Shown: piece by piece, positions 1 through 6,713 of the stretch
Position numbering within the stretch: position 1 is the stretch's first letter
How the letters are laid out: every line of letters starts with the position of its first letter
NCBI GenBank assembly: GCA_013360825.1
Contig: JABWAY010000205.1
Span: forward strand, 1-7,324
From: Candidatus Brocadiia bacterium
GTDB taxonomy: Bacteria > Planctomycetota > MHYJ01 > WSZJ01
Reading direction: 5' to 3'
Length of the DNA: 7,324 nucleotides
The notes under the pieces: model-generated
Told to the model about the DNA's origin: nothing
Databases searched by the model: none
Seen by the model: only the letters and a program-made list of their open reading frames with translations
Translations under genes and position numbers: made by a program

Positions 1-576
1 TCACGGCGCGGAGGCGGTGACCCTGCGGACAGACCGGCCCATGCCGGCGTCCTGCAGGAGTCCCCTCACCCCCACTCATCTCAAGAGACGAATGTCGAAG
101 ATGTTCTTATGGCATCGAACTGACACGGTCAAGTTGAACGCCCGAATTCCCCCCCCCCCCCCACGACCCAACATATTGTAGATACAGGGGTTATGCCGAC
201 GCCCAGCGGATCCACGGGCCCGGCGACCCGGAACGTGGGTCAGGCAGAAAATCCGCCGCTCACTGCAATCCTCCGCAGGACAACAGCTTGCGGGACTTTC
301 AGGACATGAAAAAGAAAACATCGACAATTTTTCTCACGCTCGCCGCCGGCTCGCCAGGTTCTGCCGGACCGGTTCTACTTCTTTATCGTCGTCGGCCTGC
401 CGGCCTGGCGCACGGCGATGGTCGGGCCACCTTCGACACAATCCCGCTATGCGACTCAAGCCCGACATCAATCACAGGCTGTTCGGATGCGATGGGTGCG
501 CCTCGCAACGCCTGTCCGCAGGAAATCCAGATTCGTCCGGCCCCGCCGCCCTTCCATCGAGCGCACCCCTCCCGCC
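1..576. other. Left flank without a supportable gene
   Basis: I see no convincing coding region here. Open frames exist on both strands but lack a recognisable family, a good ribosome binding site and the codon bias of the genes to the right. One of them, from an ATG at 306, begins with a signal-peptide-like MKKKTSTIFLTLAA but then turns into low-quality sequence that runs antisense into the ATPase gene. The stretch from about 60 to 340 is visibly richer in A and T than the rest of the window. It contains the C tract at 149-162 and a short GACCC/GGGTC inverted repeat (225-229 and 237-241, 7-nt loop). A short frame at 349-387 reads ARQVLPDRFYFFI and faintly resembles the N-terminus of IS200-like (REP-associated) transposases. 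It could be a decayed mobile-element remnant, but this is weak. Confidence 0.5.
149..162. repeat. Poly-C homopolymer tract (14 C)
   Basis: Fourteen consecutive C residues directly follow GAATT. It is the longest homopolymer in the window and lies in non-coding sequence about 415 bases beyond the 3' end of the minus-strand ATPase gene. Tracts of this length are prone to slippage in replication and to length errors in sequencing or assembly. I see no adjacent promoter or gene start that it would clearly switch. Confidence 0.9.
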
Positions 577-1722
577 TCACAACGCCCGAAGCCTGTCCGG
601 CAGGTCCCGAATCGAGAGCGCCTCGATCTTTGCTTCCAGATTCCACGACGTCGCACCGGGGTAGACGACGAACAGGCGATCCAATCTCAGGTCCTGCCGC
701 GCGATGTGCATGGACTTCGTCATCGACGGCGCGTCTGTGAGCTTCATCTCGAACCCGAACCGCTTTCCCCGGTGCATCACGAGGAGATCCAGTTCCGCGC
801 CCTGATGCGTGCCCCAGAAATACGCCTCGCGGGTGGGCAGCAGCGCGAGGATCTGCTCGATCACGAAGCCTTCCCAGGAGGCGCCGGACTTGGGGTGGCC
901 GAGAAGGGCCTCGCGCGACTCGAGGCCGAGCAGGGCGTGGAGCAGTCCGGGGTCCTGAACGTAGACCTTGGGATGCCGGATCTGCCGTTTTCCGATGTTC
1001 TCGAACCACGGGACGAGCCGGCGCACGGCCCAGGCGCCGGACAGCAGGTCCAGGTAGTGGCGCGCCGTGTTTTCGGACGAGCCGAGCGAGCGCGCGAATT
1101 CCGCGGCGTTCCAGACGCCGCCGTGGAAGTGGGCGACCATGTTCCAGAAGCGCCGGAGAGTGGCAGGTGGAATTGAGATGCCGAGGTCGGTCAGGTCCCG
1201 GTGAAGGAAGTCCTGGATGTAGTCGAGGCGCCAGGCGTGGCCGGCCGAGTCGGAAGCTGCGAGGAACGAGCGCGGAAAGCCTCCGCGGTGCCAGAGTGTG
1301 CGGAAGAGCGCGGTCCCGGTCTCGGAGACGTTGAAACCGCCGATGTCCACGTGTGCGACGCGGCCGGCGAGGCTTTCCGAGACGCCGCGGACCAGCCGGG
1401 GGTCGGCGCTTCCCAGGATGAGGAATCGCGCCGGCGTCCGCGGCCGGTCGGCGAGGACACGCAGGACCTCGAAGATTCCGGGGAGGCGCTGGACTTCGTC
1501 GATGACGACGAGGCCGCGAAGGGGATCGAGGGTCGACATCGGGGAGGCGAGGCGCTGGAGGTCGACGGGATTCTCCAGGTCGAACCAGGCGGACCTGCGG
1601 CCCCGTGTGAACGCGCGGGCGAGGGTCGTCTTTCCGGACTGGCGCGGGCCGAGGATTGAGACGACGGGTGAGCGCGCGAGGGCCTGCCGGATGCGGAGGG
1701 TGTGGGCAGCGCGATGGAGCAT
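577..1722 (-). CDS. AAA-type ATPase with C-terminal DUF4143 domain
   Basis: This is a 381-residue protein, a usual length for the AAA_14/DUF4143 family. These are predicted cytoplasmic ATPases that are widespread, often mobile in distribution and of unknown physiological role. The N-terminal half holds Walker A GPRQSGKT (residues 25-32), Walker B LVVIDE (71-76) followed by VQRLP, and a sensor-1-like LILGSAD (101-107). Residues about 204-240 look like a winged-helix segment. The C-terminal part carries a PD-(D/E)xK-like set: E289, then E310-L-D312, then E325-M-K327, as is typical of DUF4143. The start is the only ATG after the in-frame stop at 1747-1749, and no clear Shine-Dalgarno precedes it. 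The gene is divergent from the radical SAM gene and preceded by a 37-bp dyad. It has no partner gene in view, so it is probably a single-gene unit. The family assignment is firm; the function is unknown. Confidence 0.9.
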   Translation of the reverse strand: MLHRAAHTLRIRQALARSPVVSILGPRQSGKTTLARAFTRGRRSAWFDLENPVDLQRLASPMSTLDPLRGLVVIDEVQRLPGIFEVLRVLADRPRTPARFLILGSADPRLVRGVSESLAGRVAHVDIGGFNVSETGTALFRTLWHRGGFPRSFLAASDSAGHAWRLDYIQDFLHRDLTDLGISIPPATLRRFWNMVAHFHGGVWNAAEFARSLGSSENTARHYLDLLSGAWAVRRLVPWFENIGKRQIRHPKVYVQDPGLLHALLGLESREALLGHPKSGASWEGFVIEQILALLPTREAYFWGTHQGAELDLLVMHRGKRFGFEMKLTDAPSMTKSMHIARQDLRLDRLFVVYPGATSWNLEAKIEALSIRDLPDRLRAL

Positions 1723-1734
1723 GGGCGGACTGTA

Positions 1735-1771
1735 CCATGAAAAAGCTCAATTGATATGAGGTATTTCATGG
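1735..1771. promoter_or_regulatory. 37-bp imperfect dyad upstream of the ATPase gene
   Basis: The outer arms CCATGAAA (1735-1742) and TTTCATGG (1764-1771) are perfect reverse complements. Inside them CTCA (1746-1749) and TGAG (1757-1760) also match, as does the pair 1744/1762. Thirteen of fifteen arm positions are symmetric about base 1753. The element is an AT-rich island in GC-rich DNA and begins 12 bases upstream of the ATPase start codon. This suits an operator or promoter-overlapping regulator site, or autoregulation. Reading it as an operator is inference; the symmetry is directly visible. Confidence 0.55.
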
Positions 1772-1825
1772 ACGGTCCCGTCCTGCGCCGCCGTCGGAAC
1801 CGCGGACTCCGTGTGGGCGCAGGCT

Positions 1826-1858
1826 GGCCCCTCCGCGGAAGGATCTGGGAGGGGGGCC
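1826..1858. other. GC-rich hairpin in the divergent intergenic region
   Basis: GGCCCCTCC (1826-1834) can pair with GGAGGGGGGCC (1848-1858), with a two-base bulge and a 13-base loop. It lies between the divergent ATPase and radical SAM genes and would fall in the leader of the latter if transcription starts further upstream. There is no T tract, so it is not a classical terminator. It may simply reflect base composition. Confidence 0.2.
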
Positions 1859-1986
1859 GGGTGACATTTCTACTTGGACGCAGCGGTGACATGATCACGT
1901 GGCATCGACACCCCTTCGCGAATCCGGTAGACCCCGCCCTGTGCACGCTGCTACCATCCCCCTCCGCCCCGTGGGGGGGCAATCCC

Positions 1987-1991
1987 GGAGG
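1987..1991 (+). promoter_or_regulatory. Ribosome binding site setting the radical SAM start
   Basis: GGAGG lies six bases before the ATG at 1998. It fixes that ATG as the start in preference to the in-frame ATG at 1899, which would add 33 residues of no recognisable structure. A small GCCCC/GGGGC hairpin (1966-1970 and 1976-1980) ends just upstream of the site and could modulate access to it. Confidence 0.75.
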
Positions 1992-1997
1992 AACGAG

Positions 1998-3413
1998 ATG
2001 CGCGTCTGGTGCCTGAATCCGCCTGCCGATCATGGAATCAAGCAGGTCCGCGAAGGACGCTGCATGCAGCGCGGGGGAGCCTGGACGACGATCTGGACCC
2101 CGCTGTCGCTCTCGTACTGCGCCGCCGTGGCGCGGCAGGACGGGCACGAGGTCTTCCTGAACGACTGCATCGTCGAGGACGTCAGCTTCGCCGACGTCTC
2201 CCGGAAGGCGGCCGAGATCCGGCCGGACCTCGTGGTGATGAACGCGGTCACCCCGTCGATCGACAGCGACATGACGACGGTGGAGGCGGTGAAGCGCGGG
2301 TATCCGGGGGCGTTCGTGGCGGTGATCGGGATCCACACGACGGCGATCCCGGCGGATGCGTTCGATCGCGCGCCGCGGCTGGACGCGGTCATCCGGGGAG
2401 AGCCGGAATTGACGGTCCGGGAGCTGCTCGCGGCGCTGTCGGCGGGAACCGCGCTCGAGGGGATCCCGGGGCTGGCGCTCCGGCGCGACGGGGAAATCAG
2501 GGTCACGGCGGAGCGGATCCCGGTCGAGAACCTCGACGACCTCCCGTTCCCCGCGTACGACCTGATCCAGCACGACCTCTACCGCATGCCGTACACCGAC
2601 GGGCGGTTTCTCCTCGTCGCCACCGGCCGCGGCTGCCCGCACCCCTGCACGTTCTGCGCCGACCACACCTACTACGGCAAGAAGCTCCGCCTCCGCTCGC
2701 CGAAGAACCTCGTCGACGAGCTGGAGCACTGGGGGAAGGCGTACGGCATCCGCGAGTTCCTGTTCTGGAGCGAGGGGTTCACGCTCTCCCCCCCGCGCGC
2801 CAAGGCCGTCGCACGCGAAATCATCCGGCGCGGACTCGACATCGAGTGGGTCTGCAATTCCCGCGTCGATGACGTCGATGCCGAAATGCTCGAACTCTTC
2901 AAGCAGGCCGGCTGCCAGATCATCGGTTTCGGCGTGGAGAGCGGCGTCCAGGAGATGCTGGACGCGATGAAGAAGGGGACGACGGTCGGGCAGATCCGCG
3001 AGGCGATCTCGATGGCGCGCGCGGCCGGGATCCAGACGGCGGCGCACTGCATGCTCGGGTTCCCGGGGGAAACGAAGCAGACGATCCAGACGACCGTCGA
3101 CTTCGTGCGCTCGCTCGAGCTCGACTTCGCGCAGTTCTACTGCGCGGTCCCGTTCCCGGGGTGCGAGCTGCACGACTGGGCGAAGGAGGAAGGCTGGATC
3201 GCGACCGACGACTACCGGAAGTACGAGCAGAACCAGAGCGCGCTGAATGTCCCCGGGTTCACCTGGCAGGACATCGAGAAGGAGCGGTCGCGCGCCTACC
3301 GGAAGTTCTACCTGCGCCCGTCGATGATCGGGAATCACCTCTCCCGGCTGACGAGTCTCAAGCGCGTGAAGACGTTCGGGCGGATGGTGCGGGAGTTCGT
3401 GAGCTGGGTGTAG
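1998..3413 (+). CDS. Cobalamin-binding-domain radical SAM protein, substrate unknown
   Basis: This is a 471-residue cytoplasmic protein of the B12-binding/radical SAM superfamily (the BchE/HpnP type of architecture). The N-terminal Rossmann-like domain (about 1-150) begins with a VWCLNPP strand-loop and has a conserved-looking REGRCMQR (residues 18-25), but lacks DxHxxG. Cobalamin, if bound, would therefore not be held base-off by that histidine, as is common in this family. The radical SAM domain (about 200-420) has the cluster motif C213-x3-C217-x2-C220 within GRGCPHPCTFC. GVESG (around E314) and GFPGET (354-359) match later strands of the barrel. Family members perform methylations, cyclisations or other radical reactions in lipid, pigment and natural-product pathways; nothing here indicates the substrate. 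It is followed by a hairpin and a gap of about 100 bases, so it is probably monocistronic. The superfamily is sure, the reaction unknown. Confidence 0.9.
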   Translation: MRVWCLNPPADHGIKQVREGRCMQRGGAWTTIWTPLSLSYCAAVARQDGHEVFLNDCIVEDVSFADVSRKAAEIRPDLVVMNAVTPSIDSDMTTVEAVKRGYPGAFVAVIGIHTTAIPADAFDRAPRLDAVIRGEPELTVRELLAALSAGTALEGIPGLALRRDGEIRVTAERIPVENLDDLPFPAYDLIQHDLYRMPYTDGRFLLVATGRGCPHPCTFCADHTYYGKKLRLRSPKNLVDELEHWGKAYGIREFLFWSEGFTLSPPRAKAVAREIIRRGLDIEWVCNSRVDDVDAEMLELFKQAGCQIIGFGVESGVQEMLDAMKKGTTVGQIREAISMARAAGIQTAAHCMLGFPGETKQTIQTTVDFVRSLELDFAQFYCAVPFPGCELHDWAKEEGWIATDDYRKYEQNQSALNVPGFTWQDIEKERSRAYRKFYLRPSMIGNHLSRLTSLKRVKTFGRMVREFVSWV

Positions 3414-3433
3414 GGCCCCGGGACACCCCGGCC
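3414..3433 (+). terminator. GC-rich hairpin after the radical SAM gene
   Basis: Directly after the TAG stop, GGCC (3414-3417) pairs with GGCC (3430-3433) and GGG (3420-3422) pairs with CCC (3427-3429) around an ACAC loop, with two bulged C. The stem is strong but no T tract follows. It may be a weak or factor-assisted terminator, or an mRNA 3'-end stabiliser. Confidence 0.35.
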
Positions 3434-3451
3434 GGTCAGGCACCGCAACGC

Positions 3452-3480
3452 TTCCCAGTCGCTCTCCCAATCCGTAAAGT
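3452..3480 (+). promoter_or_regulatory. Possible sigma70-like promoter for the TPR gene
   Basis: TTCCCA (3452-3457) and TAAAGT (3475-3480) are separated by 17 bases, and each matches the -35 or -10 consensus at four of six positions. Transcription would start near 3487, about 30 bases before the TPR start codon. The spacing and the upstream hairpin fit, but short matches of this quality also occur by chance. Confidence 0.25.
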
Positions 3481-3516
3481 AGCCCCCCTCACCCCCTCCT
3501 TTCCGCGAGGTCACCG

Positions 3517-3990
3517 ATGGGCGTCTGGGACTGGAAGCAGATCGAAAAGCTGGCGGCGGCGGCGCTTGCGAAGAAGGCGGACGACATGAACGCGTCGCGG
3601 CGGCTCGGGCAGGCGATCGGGATGCAGGGGAATCCGGCTGCGGCGATCGCCCATCTCCAGAAGCACACGTATCAGTTCCCCAAGGACGCCAAGGCGTACG
3701 ACCTGATGGCCGGGATGCAGATCCTCGCCGGGGCGGCGCAGGACGCGCTGGCGAGCGCGGACAAGGCGCTCGCGACGGACGCGAATTTCAAGGCCGCGCG
3801 GTACAACCGGGCGGTGGCGTGCGTGAAGCTCGGGAAGCGCGAGGAGGGGATCCGGGACCTGGCGACGGCGATCGCGGCGAATGCGGACTACCGCGAGGCG
3901 GCGGCGGAGGACGCGGACTTTGCGGAGCTGGCGCAGAATTCACGGTTCAAGGAAGCGATCGCGCCGCCGAAGAAGGAAGAGAAGAAGTAA
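3517..3990 (+). CDS. Small tetratricopeptide-repeat (TPR) protein
   Basis: This is a 157-residue soluble protein with no signal peptide or membrane segment. After a short N-terminal helix come three TPR-like helix pairs at about residues 25-57, 59-91 and 93-125. They are marked by the small/aromatic spacing seen in YDLMAGMQILAGAAQDALASADKAL and YNRAVACVKLGKREEGIRDL. The segment DADFAELAQNSRFKEAI (about 132-148) is the usual cap that closes bacterial TPR arrays, followed by a lysine/glutamate-rich tail. TPR domains act as protein-binding scaffolds; the partner is not deducible. GAGGT (3507-3511) precedes the ATG by five bases. The gene lies 50 bases before meaB on the same strand, so the two may be cotranscribed, although meaB appears to have its own promoter. 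The fold is confident, the role unknown. Confidence 0.85.
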   Translation: MGVWDWKQIEKLAAAALAKKADDMNASRRLGQAIGMQGNPAAAIAHLQKHTYQFPKDAKAYDLMAGMQILAGAAQDALASADKALATDANFKAARYNRAVACVKLGKREEGIRDLATAIAANADYREAAAEDADFAELAQNSRFKEAIAPPKKEEKK

Positions 3991-4005
3991 GGGATCCGCC
4001 GGGCC

Positions 4006-4034
4006 TTTCCACCCATCCGCGCGTGTGCTATACC
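4006..4034 (+). promoter_or_regulatory. Candidate promoter of the meaB-mutase operon (possibly leaderless)
   Basis: TTTCCA (4006-4011) is followed after 17 bases by TATACC (4029-4034), with a TG one base upstream of the latter, as in extended -10 elements. The predicted transcription start would fall at or next to the ATG at 4041. This would give a leaderless message and would explain why no proper Shine-Dalgarno precedes meaB. This is inference from sequence matching only. Confidence 0.35.
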
Positions 4035-4040
4035 GTGGGG

Positions 4041-5003
4041 ATGGATCTCGCCTCCGCGATTGCCTCCGGCGACCGGCGCGCGCTCTCCCGGGCGATCACG
4101 CTGGTGGAGAACCATGAGCCCGAGGGGCAGTCGGTGCTGGAGGACCTGTACGGGCGGGTCGGCCGGGCGCGGCGGATCGGGATCACGGGACCGCCCGGGG
4201 TGGGGAAGTCGACCCTCGTGGCCGCGCTGGCGGCGCACTGGCGGCGGAGCGGGCAGACCGTCGGCATCGTCGCCGTCGATCCGTCCTCGCCGTTCACCGG
4301 CGGGGCGCTCCTCGGGGACCGGATCCGGATGTCCGGGATCGGGCTCGATCCGGGGATCTTCATCCGCTCGATGGCGACGCGCGGCGCGCTGGGCGGTCTG
4401 GCCCGGGCGACCTATGACGTCTGCGACCTCCTGGACGCCTTCGGAAAGGACCTGGTCCTGGTCGAGACGGTCGGCGTCGGACAGAGCGAGATCGAGATCG
4501 TCCGCGTGACCGACACGACGGTCGTGATCCTCTCCCCGGAATCGGGGGACGGGGTCCAGGCGATGAAGTCCGGCCTGATGGAGATCGCGGACGTGATCGT
4601 GATCAACAAGGCCGACCGCCCCGGCGCCGACGCGCTCGAGATGCAGATCCGCTCCTCCTACGAACTCTCCACCAGCCGCACCGCGCCCGACATCCTGCGC
4701 ACCGCGGCGCAGACCGGCACCGGGGTCGCCGAGGCCGCCGCCGGGATCGAGGCCCACGCCCGCCGCCTCGAGTCCGAAGGAGCCCTCCGCGACCACCGCG
4801 CCCGGCGCCTCCGCTTCCGCATCGCCCGCCTCGTCGAAGACGCCATCGCCGAGAGCCTCCACACCGATCCCGCCCTGTCCGCCTGGCTCGACGGACAGGT
4901 CGAAGCCGTGCTCTCCGGGAGCCGTTTGCCGGCCGCCGTCGCGCGCGAAGCGCTTCAGCGTGTCGGGGAGACGCGCCGACGCGTCGCGGCACGACAGGGT
5001 TAG
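4041..5003 (+). CDS. meaB: MeaB-type P-loop GTPase, chaperone of B12-dependent acyl-CoA mutase
   Basis: This is a 320-residue G3E-family GTPase of the MeaB/ArgK/MMAA group. MeaB binds the mutase, gates transfer of adenosylcobalamin from the adenosyltransferase and helps eject inactivated cofactor, at the cost of GTP hydrolysis. The landmarks are all present: Walker A GPPGVGKS (residues 50-57), the AVDPSSPFTGGALLGDRIRM segment (78-97), VETVGVGQSE (141-150) and the guanine-specificity motif NKAD (189-192). The C-terminal roughly 90 residues form the helical dimerisation arm. The length is normal for the family. I chose the ATG at 4041 because the protein then begins at the usual helical N-terminus; an in-frame GTG at 4035 is a close alternative, and starts further upstream would overlap the TPR gene. 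The catalytic mutase subunit follows 15 bases after the stop, which strongly supports the role. Confidence 0.95.
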   Translation: MDLASAIASGDRRALSRAITLVENHEPEGQSVLEDLYGRVGRARRIGITGPPGVGKSTLVAALAAHWRRSGQTVGIVAVDPSSPFTGGALLGDRIRMSGIGLDPGIFIRSMATRGALGGLARATYDVCDLLDAFGKDLVLVETVGVGQSEIEIVRVTDTTVVILSPESGDGVQAMKSGLMEIADVIVINKADRPGADALEMQIRSSYELSTSRTAPDILRTAAQTGTGVAEAAAGIEAHARRLESEGALRDHRARRLRFRIARLVEDAIAESLHTDPALSAWLDGQVEAVLSGSRLPAAVAREALQRVGETRRRVAARQG

Positions 5004-5018
5004 TCAACAGGGGGATTC

Positions 5019-6713
5019 ATGGCAGCCGACGATCTGAAACAGCCGATCCGGTCCGAAGCGGGGGAGAAGGCGCCGGCGCCCCGCCGGGGGCGGACGCCCG
5101 CGGCGAAGAAGGCGTGGACGACCGAGACCGGGGTCCCGCTTGATCTGGTCTACGGGCCCGAGAGCGCGAAGGACCGGGATCCGGGGAAGGCGCTCGGGAA
5201 GCCCGGGGAGTATCCGTTCACGCGGGGCGTGCAGCCGAACATGTACCGCGGACGCCTCTGGACGATGCGGCAGTTCGCGGGGTTCGGGACGGCGAAGGAC
5301 ACGAACGCGCGGTACAAGTATCTCCTGTCGAAGGGGCAGACGGGGCTGTCGGTGGCGTTCGACATGCCGAGCCTGATGGGAGTCGACAGCGACTCGCCGC
5401 GGGCGATCGGGGAGGTCGGGCGGGAGGGGGTTGCGGTCTGCTCGCTGCGCGACATGGAGGTCCTGTTCGACGGGATCGACCTCGCTCAGGTCTCGACGTC
5501 GATGACGATCAACGCGCCCGCCGCGATCATGCTGTGCTTCTACGTGGCCGTCGCCGAGAAGCAGGGGGTGAACCTGGCCGAGCTGCGCGGAACGATGCAG
5601 ACCGACATCCTGAAGGAGTACATCGCGCAGAAGGAGTGGATCTTCCCGGTCAAGCCGTCGATGCGGATCATCACCGACATGATGGCGTGGTGCACGAAGA
5701 CGGTGCCGAAGTGGAACCCGATTTCGATTTCCGGGTATCACATCCGCGAGGCCGGGTCGACCGCCGTGCAGGAGCTCGCCTTCACGCTCGCCGACGGGTT
5801 CTCCTACGTCGAGGCCGGGATCAAGGCGGGGCTCGACGTCGATTCGTTCGCGCCGCGGCTGTCGTTCTTCTTCAACTCGCACATGAACTTCTTCGAGGAG
5901 ATCGCCAAGTACCGGGCGGCGCGCCGGATCTGGGCGAAGCGGCTGCGGAACGTCTACGGGGCGAAGGATCCGGCGAGCTGGAAGGTGCGGTTCCACACCC
6001 AGACCGCGGGGTGTTCGCTGACCGCGCAGCAGCCGGAGAACAACATCGTCCGCACGGCGTACGAGGCGCTCGCCGCCGTCCTGGGCGGGACGCAGTCGCT
6101 CCATACGAACTCCATGGACGAGGCGCTCGCGCTTCCGACGGAGAAGTCGGTCAAGATCGCGCTCCGGACGCAGCAGATCCTGGCGCACGAGACGGGGATT
6201 GCGGACACGGTCGATCCGCTCGGCGGGAGCTGGTACGTCGAGTGGCTGACCGACCAGATGGAGCGCGAAGCCGAGGTCTACTTTGCCCGGATCGAGGAGA
6301 TCGGCGGCAACCAGGGGATTCTCGAGGGGGTCGAGGTCGGCATCGACCGCGGCTTCTTCCAGCGCGAGATCGCCCGGTCCGCGTACGAGTACCAGCTCAA
6401 GGTCGACCGCGGGGAGATCACCGTGGTCGGCGTGAACGCGTTCGTGGAGGAGGAGGAGGCGCCGATCGACCTGCTCAAGGTGCCGATGGCCGCAGAGCGA
6501 AAGCAGATCCGGGACGTGAAGGCGTACCGGAAGACCCGCGACGCCGCCGCCGTGAAACGCTGCCTGAACGCGCTCCGCGAGGCCGCCGCCGGAACCGAGA
6601 ACCTGATGCCGCGCTTCCTCGATGCGGCCCGACACCATGTGACCCTTGGCGAAATGTGCGACGTCCTGCGAACCGTTTACGGGGAGTATCGTGAGCCGCC
6701 CACCTACTGGTAA
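5019..6713 (+). CDS. B12-dependent acyl-CoA mutase, catalytic subunit; isobutyryl-CoA mutase-like active site
   Basis: This is a 564-residue catalytic (TIM-barrel) subunit of the methylmalonyl-CoA mutase family, of the short type without its own cobalamin domain. It rearranges a CoA ester's carbon skeleton by an adenosyl radical mechanism, using the B12 subunit encoded next. The barrel starts at about residue 40, with YPFTRG (65-70) and RGRLWTMRQFAGFG (77-90). R79, T82, R84, Q194 and H241 align with R82, T85, R87, Q197 and H244 of Propionibacterium MutB. The two positions that select methylmalonyl-CoA (Tyr89 and Arg207) are F86 and Q204, the pair found in isobutyryl-CoA mutase IcmA. A113 rules out the Asp of 2-hydroxyisobutyryl-CoA mutase. 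Automatic pipelines would call it methylmalonyl-CoA mutase large subunit. Residues 1-35 are a basic Pro/Ala-rich extension. AGGGGGA (5009-5015) is the ribosome binding site. Family certain; substrate inferred. Confidence 0.93.
   Translation: MAADDLKQPIRSEAGEKAPAPRRGRTPAAKKAWTTETGVPLDLVYGPESAKDRDPGKALGKPGEYPFTRGVQPNMYRGRLWTMRQFAGFGTAKDTNARYKYLLSKGQTGLSVAFDMPSLMGVDSDSPRAIGEVGREGVAVCSLRDMEVLFDGIDLAQVSTSMTINAPAAIMLCFYVAVAEKQGVNLAELRGTMQTDILKEYIAQKEWIFPVKPSMRIITDMMAWCTKTVPKWNPISISGYHIREAGSTAVQELAFTLADGFSYVEAGIKAGLDVDSFAPRLSFFFNSHMNFFEEIAKYRAARRIWAKRLRNVYGAKDPASWKVRFHTQTAGCSLTAQQPENNIVRTAYEALAAVLGGTQSLHTNSMDEALALPTEKSVKIALRTQQILAHETGIADTVDPLGGSWYVEWLTDQMEREAEVYFARIEEIGGNQGILEGVEVGIDRGFFQREIARSAYEYQLKVDRGEITVVGVNAFVEEEEAPIDLLKVPMAAERKQIRDVKAYRKTRDAAAVKRCLNALREAAAGTENLMPRFLDAARHHVTLGEMCDVLRTVYGEYREPPTYW
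6681..6686 (+). promoter_or_regulatory. Ribosome binding site for the cobalamin subunit
   Basis: GGGGAG lies inside the end of the mutase gene, four bases before an in-frame GTG at 6691. It favours that GTG over the later in-frame GTG at 6721, which has no good site, and over the ATG in the TAATG at 6713, which is in another frame and reaches a stop after about 30 codons. Confidence 0.5.

Noticed and set aside
1..123. Open frames at the left edge, including one ending at the TGA at 121 and a minus-strand one ending at base 1
   Set aside because: Too short to identify, with no recognisable residues and more than one competing frame; they could be gene ends or chance.
288..740. Plus-strand open frame with a signal-peptide-like start at 306 (MKKKTSTIFLTLAA)
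   Set aside because: The sequence after the first residues is low complexity, it runs antisense into the ATPase gene, and the upstream AGGA is weak. It could be a decayed gene but cannot be supported.
1860..1892. Direct repeat GGTGACAT at 1860-1867 and 1885-1892 upstream of the radical SAM gene
   Set aside because: Two 8-base copies 25 bases apart could be an activator site, but without a promoter in register or further copies chance is as likely.
1191..3470. Long minus-strand open frame across the radical SAM gene and into the ATPase gene
   Set aside because: It is a shadow of two real genes in other frames, with low-complexity composition and no ribosome binding site or domain.
3819..4040. 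N-terminal extension of MeaB back into the TPR gene
   Set aside because: The extra 74 residues are Gly/Arg-rich out-of-frame translation of the TPR gene; the MeaB family begins near the ATG at 4041.
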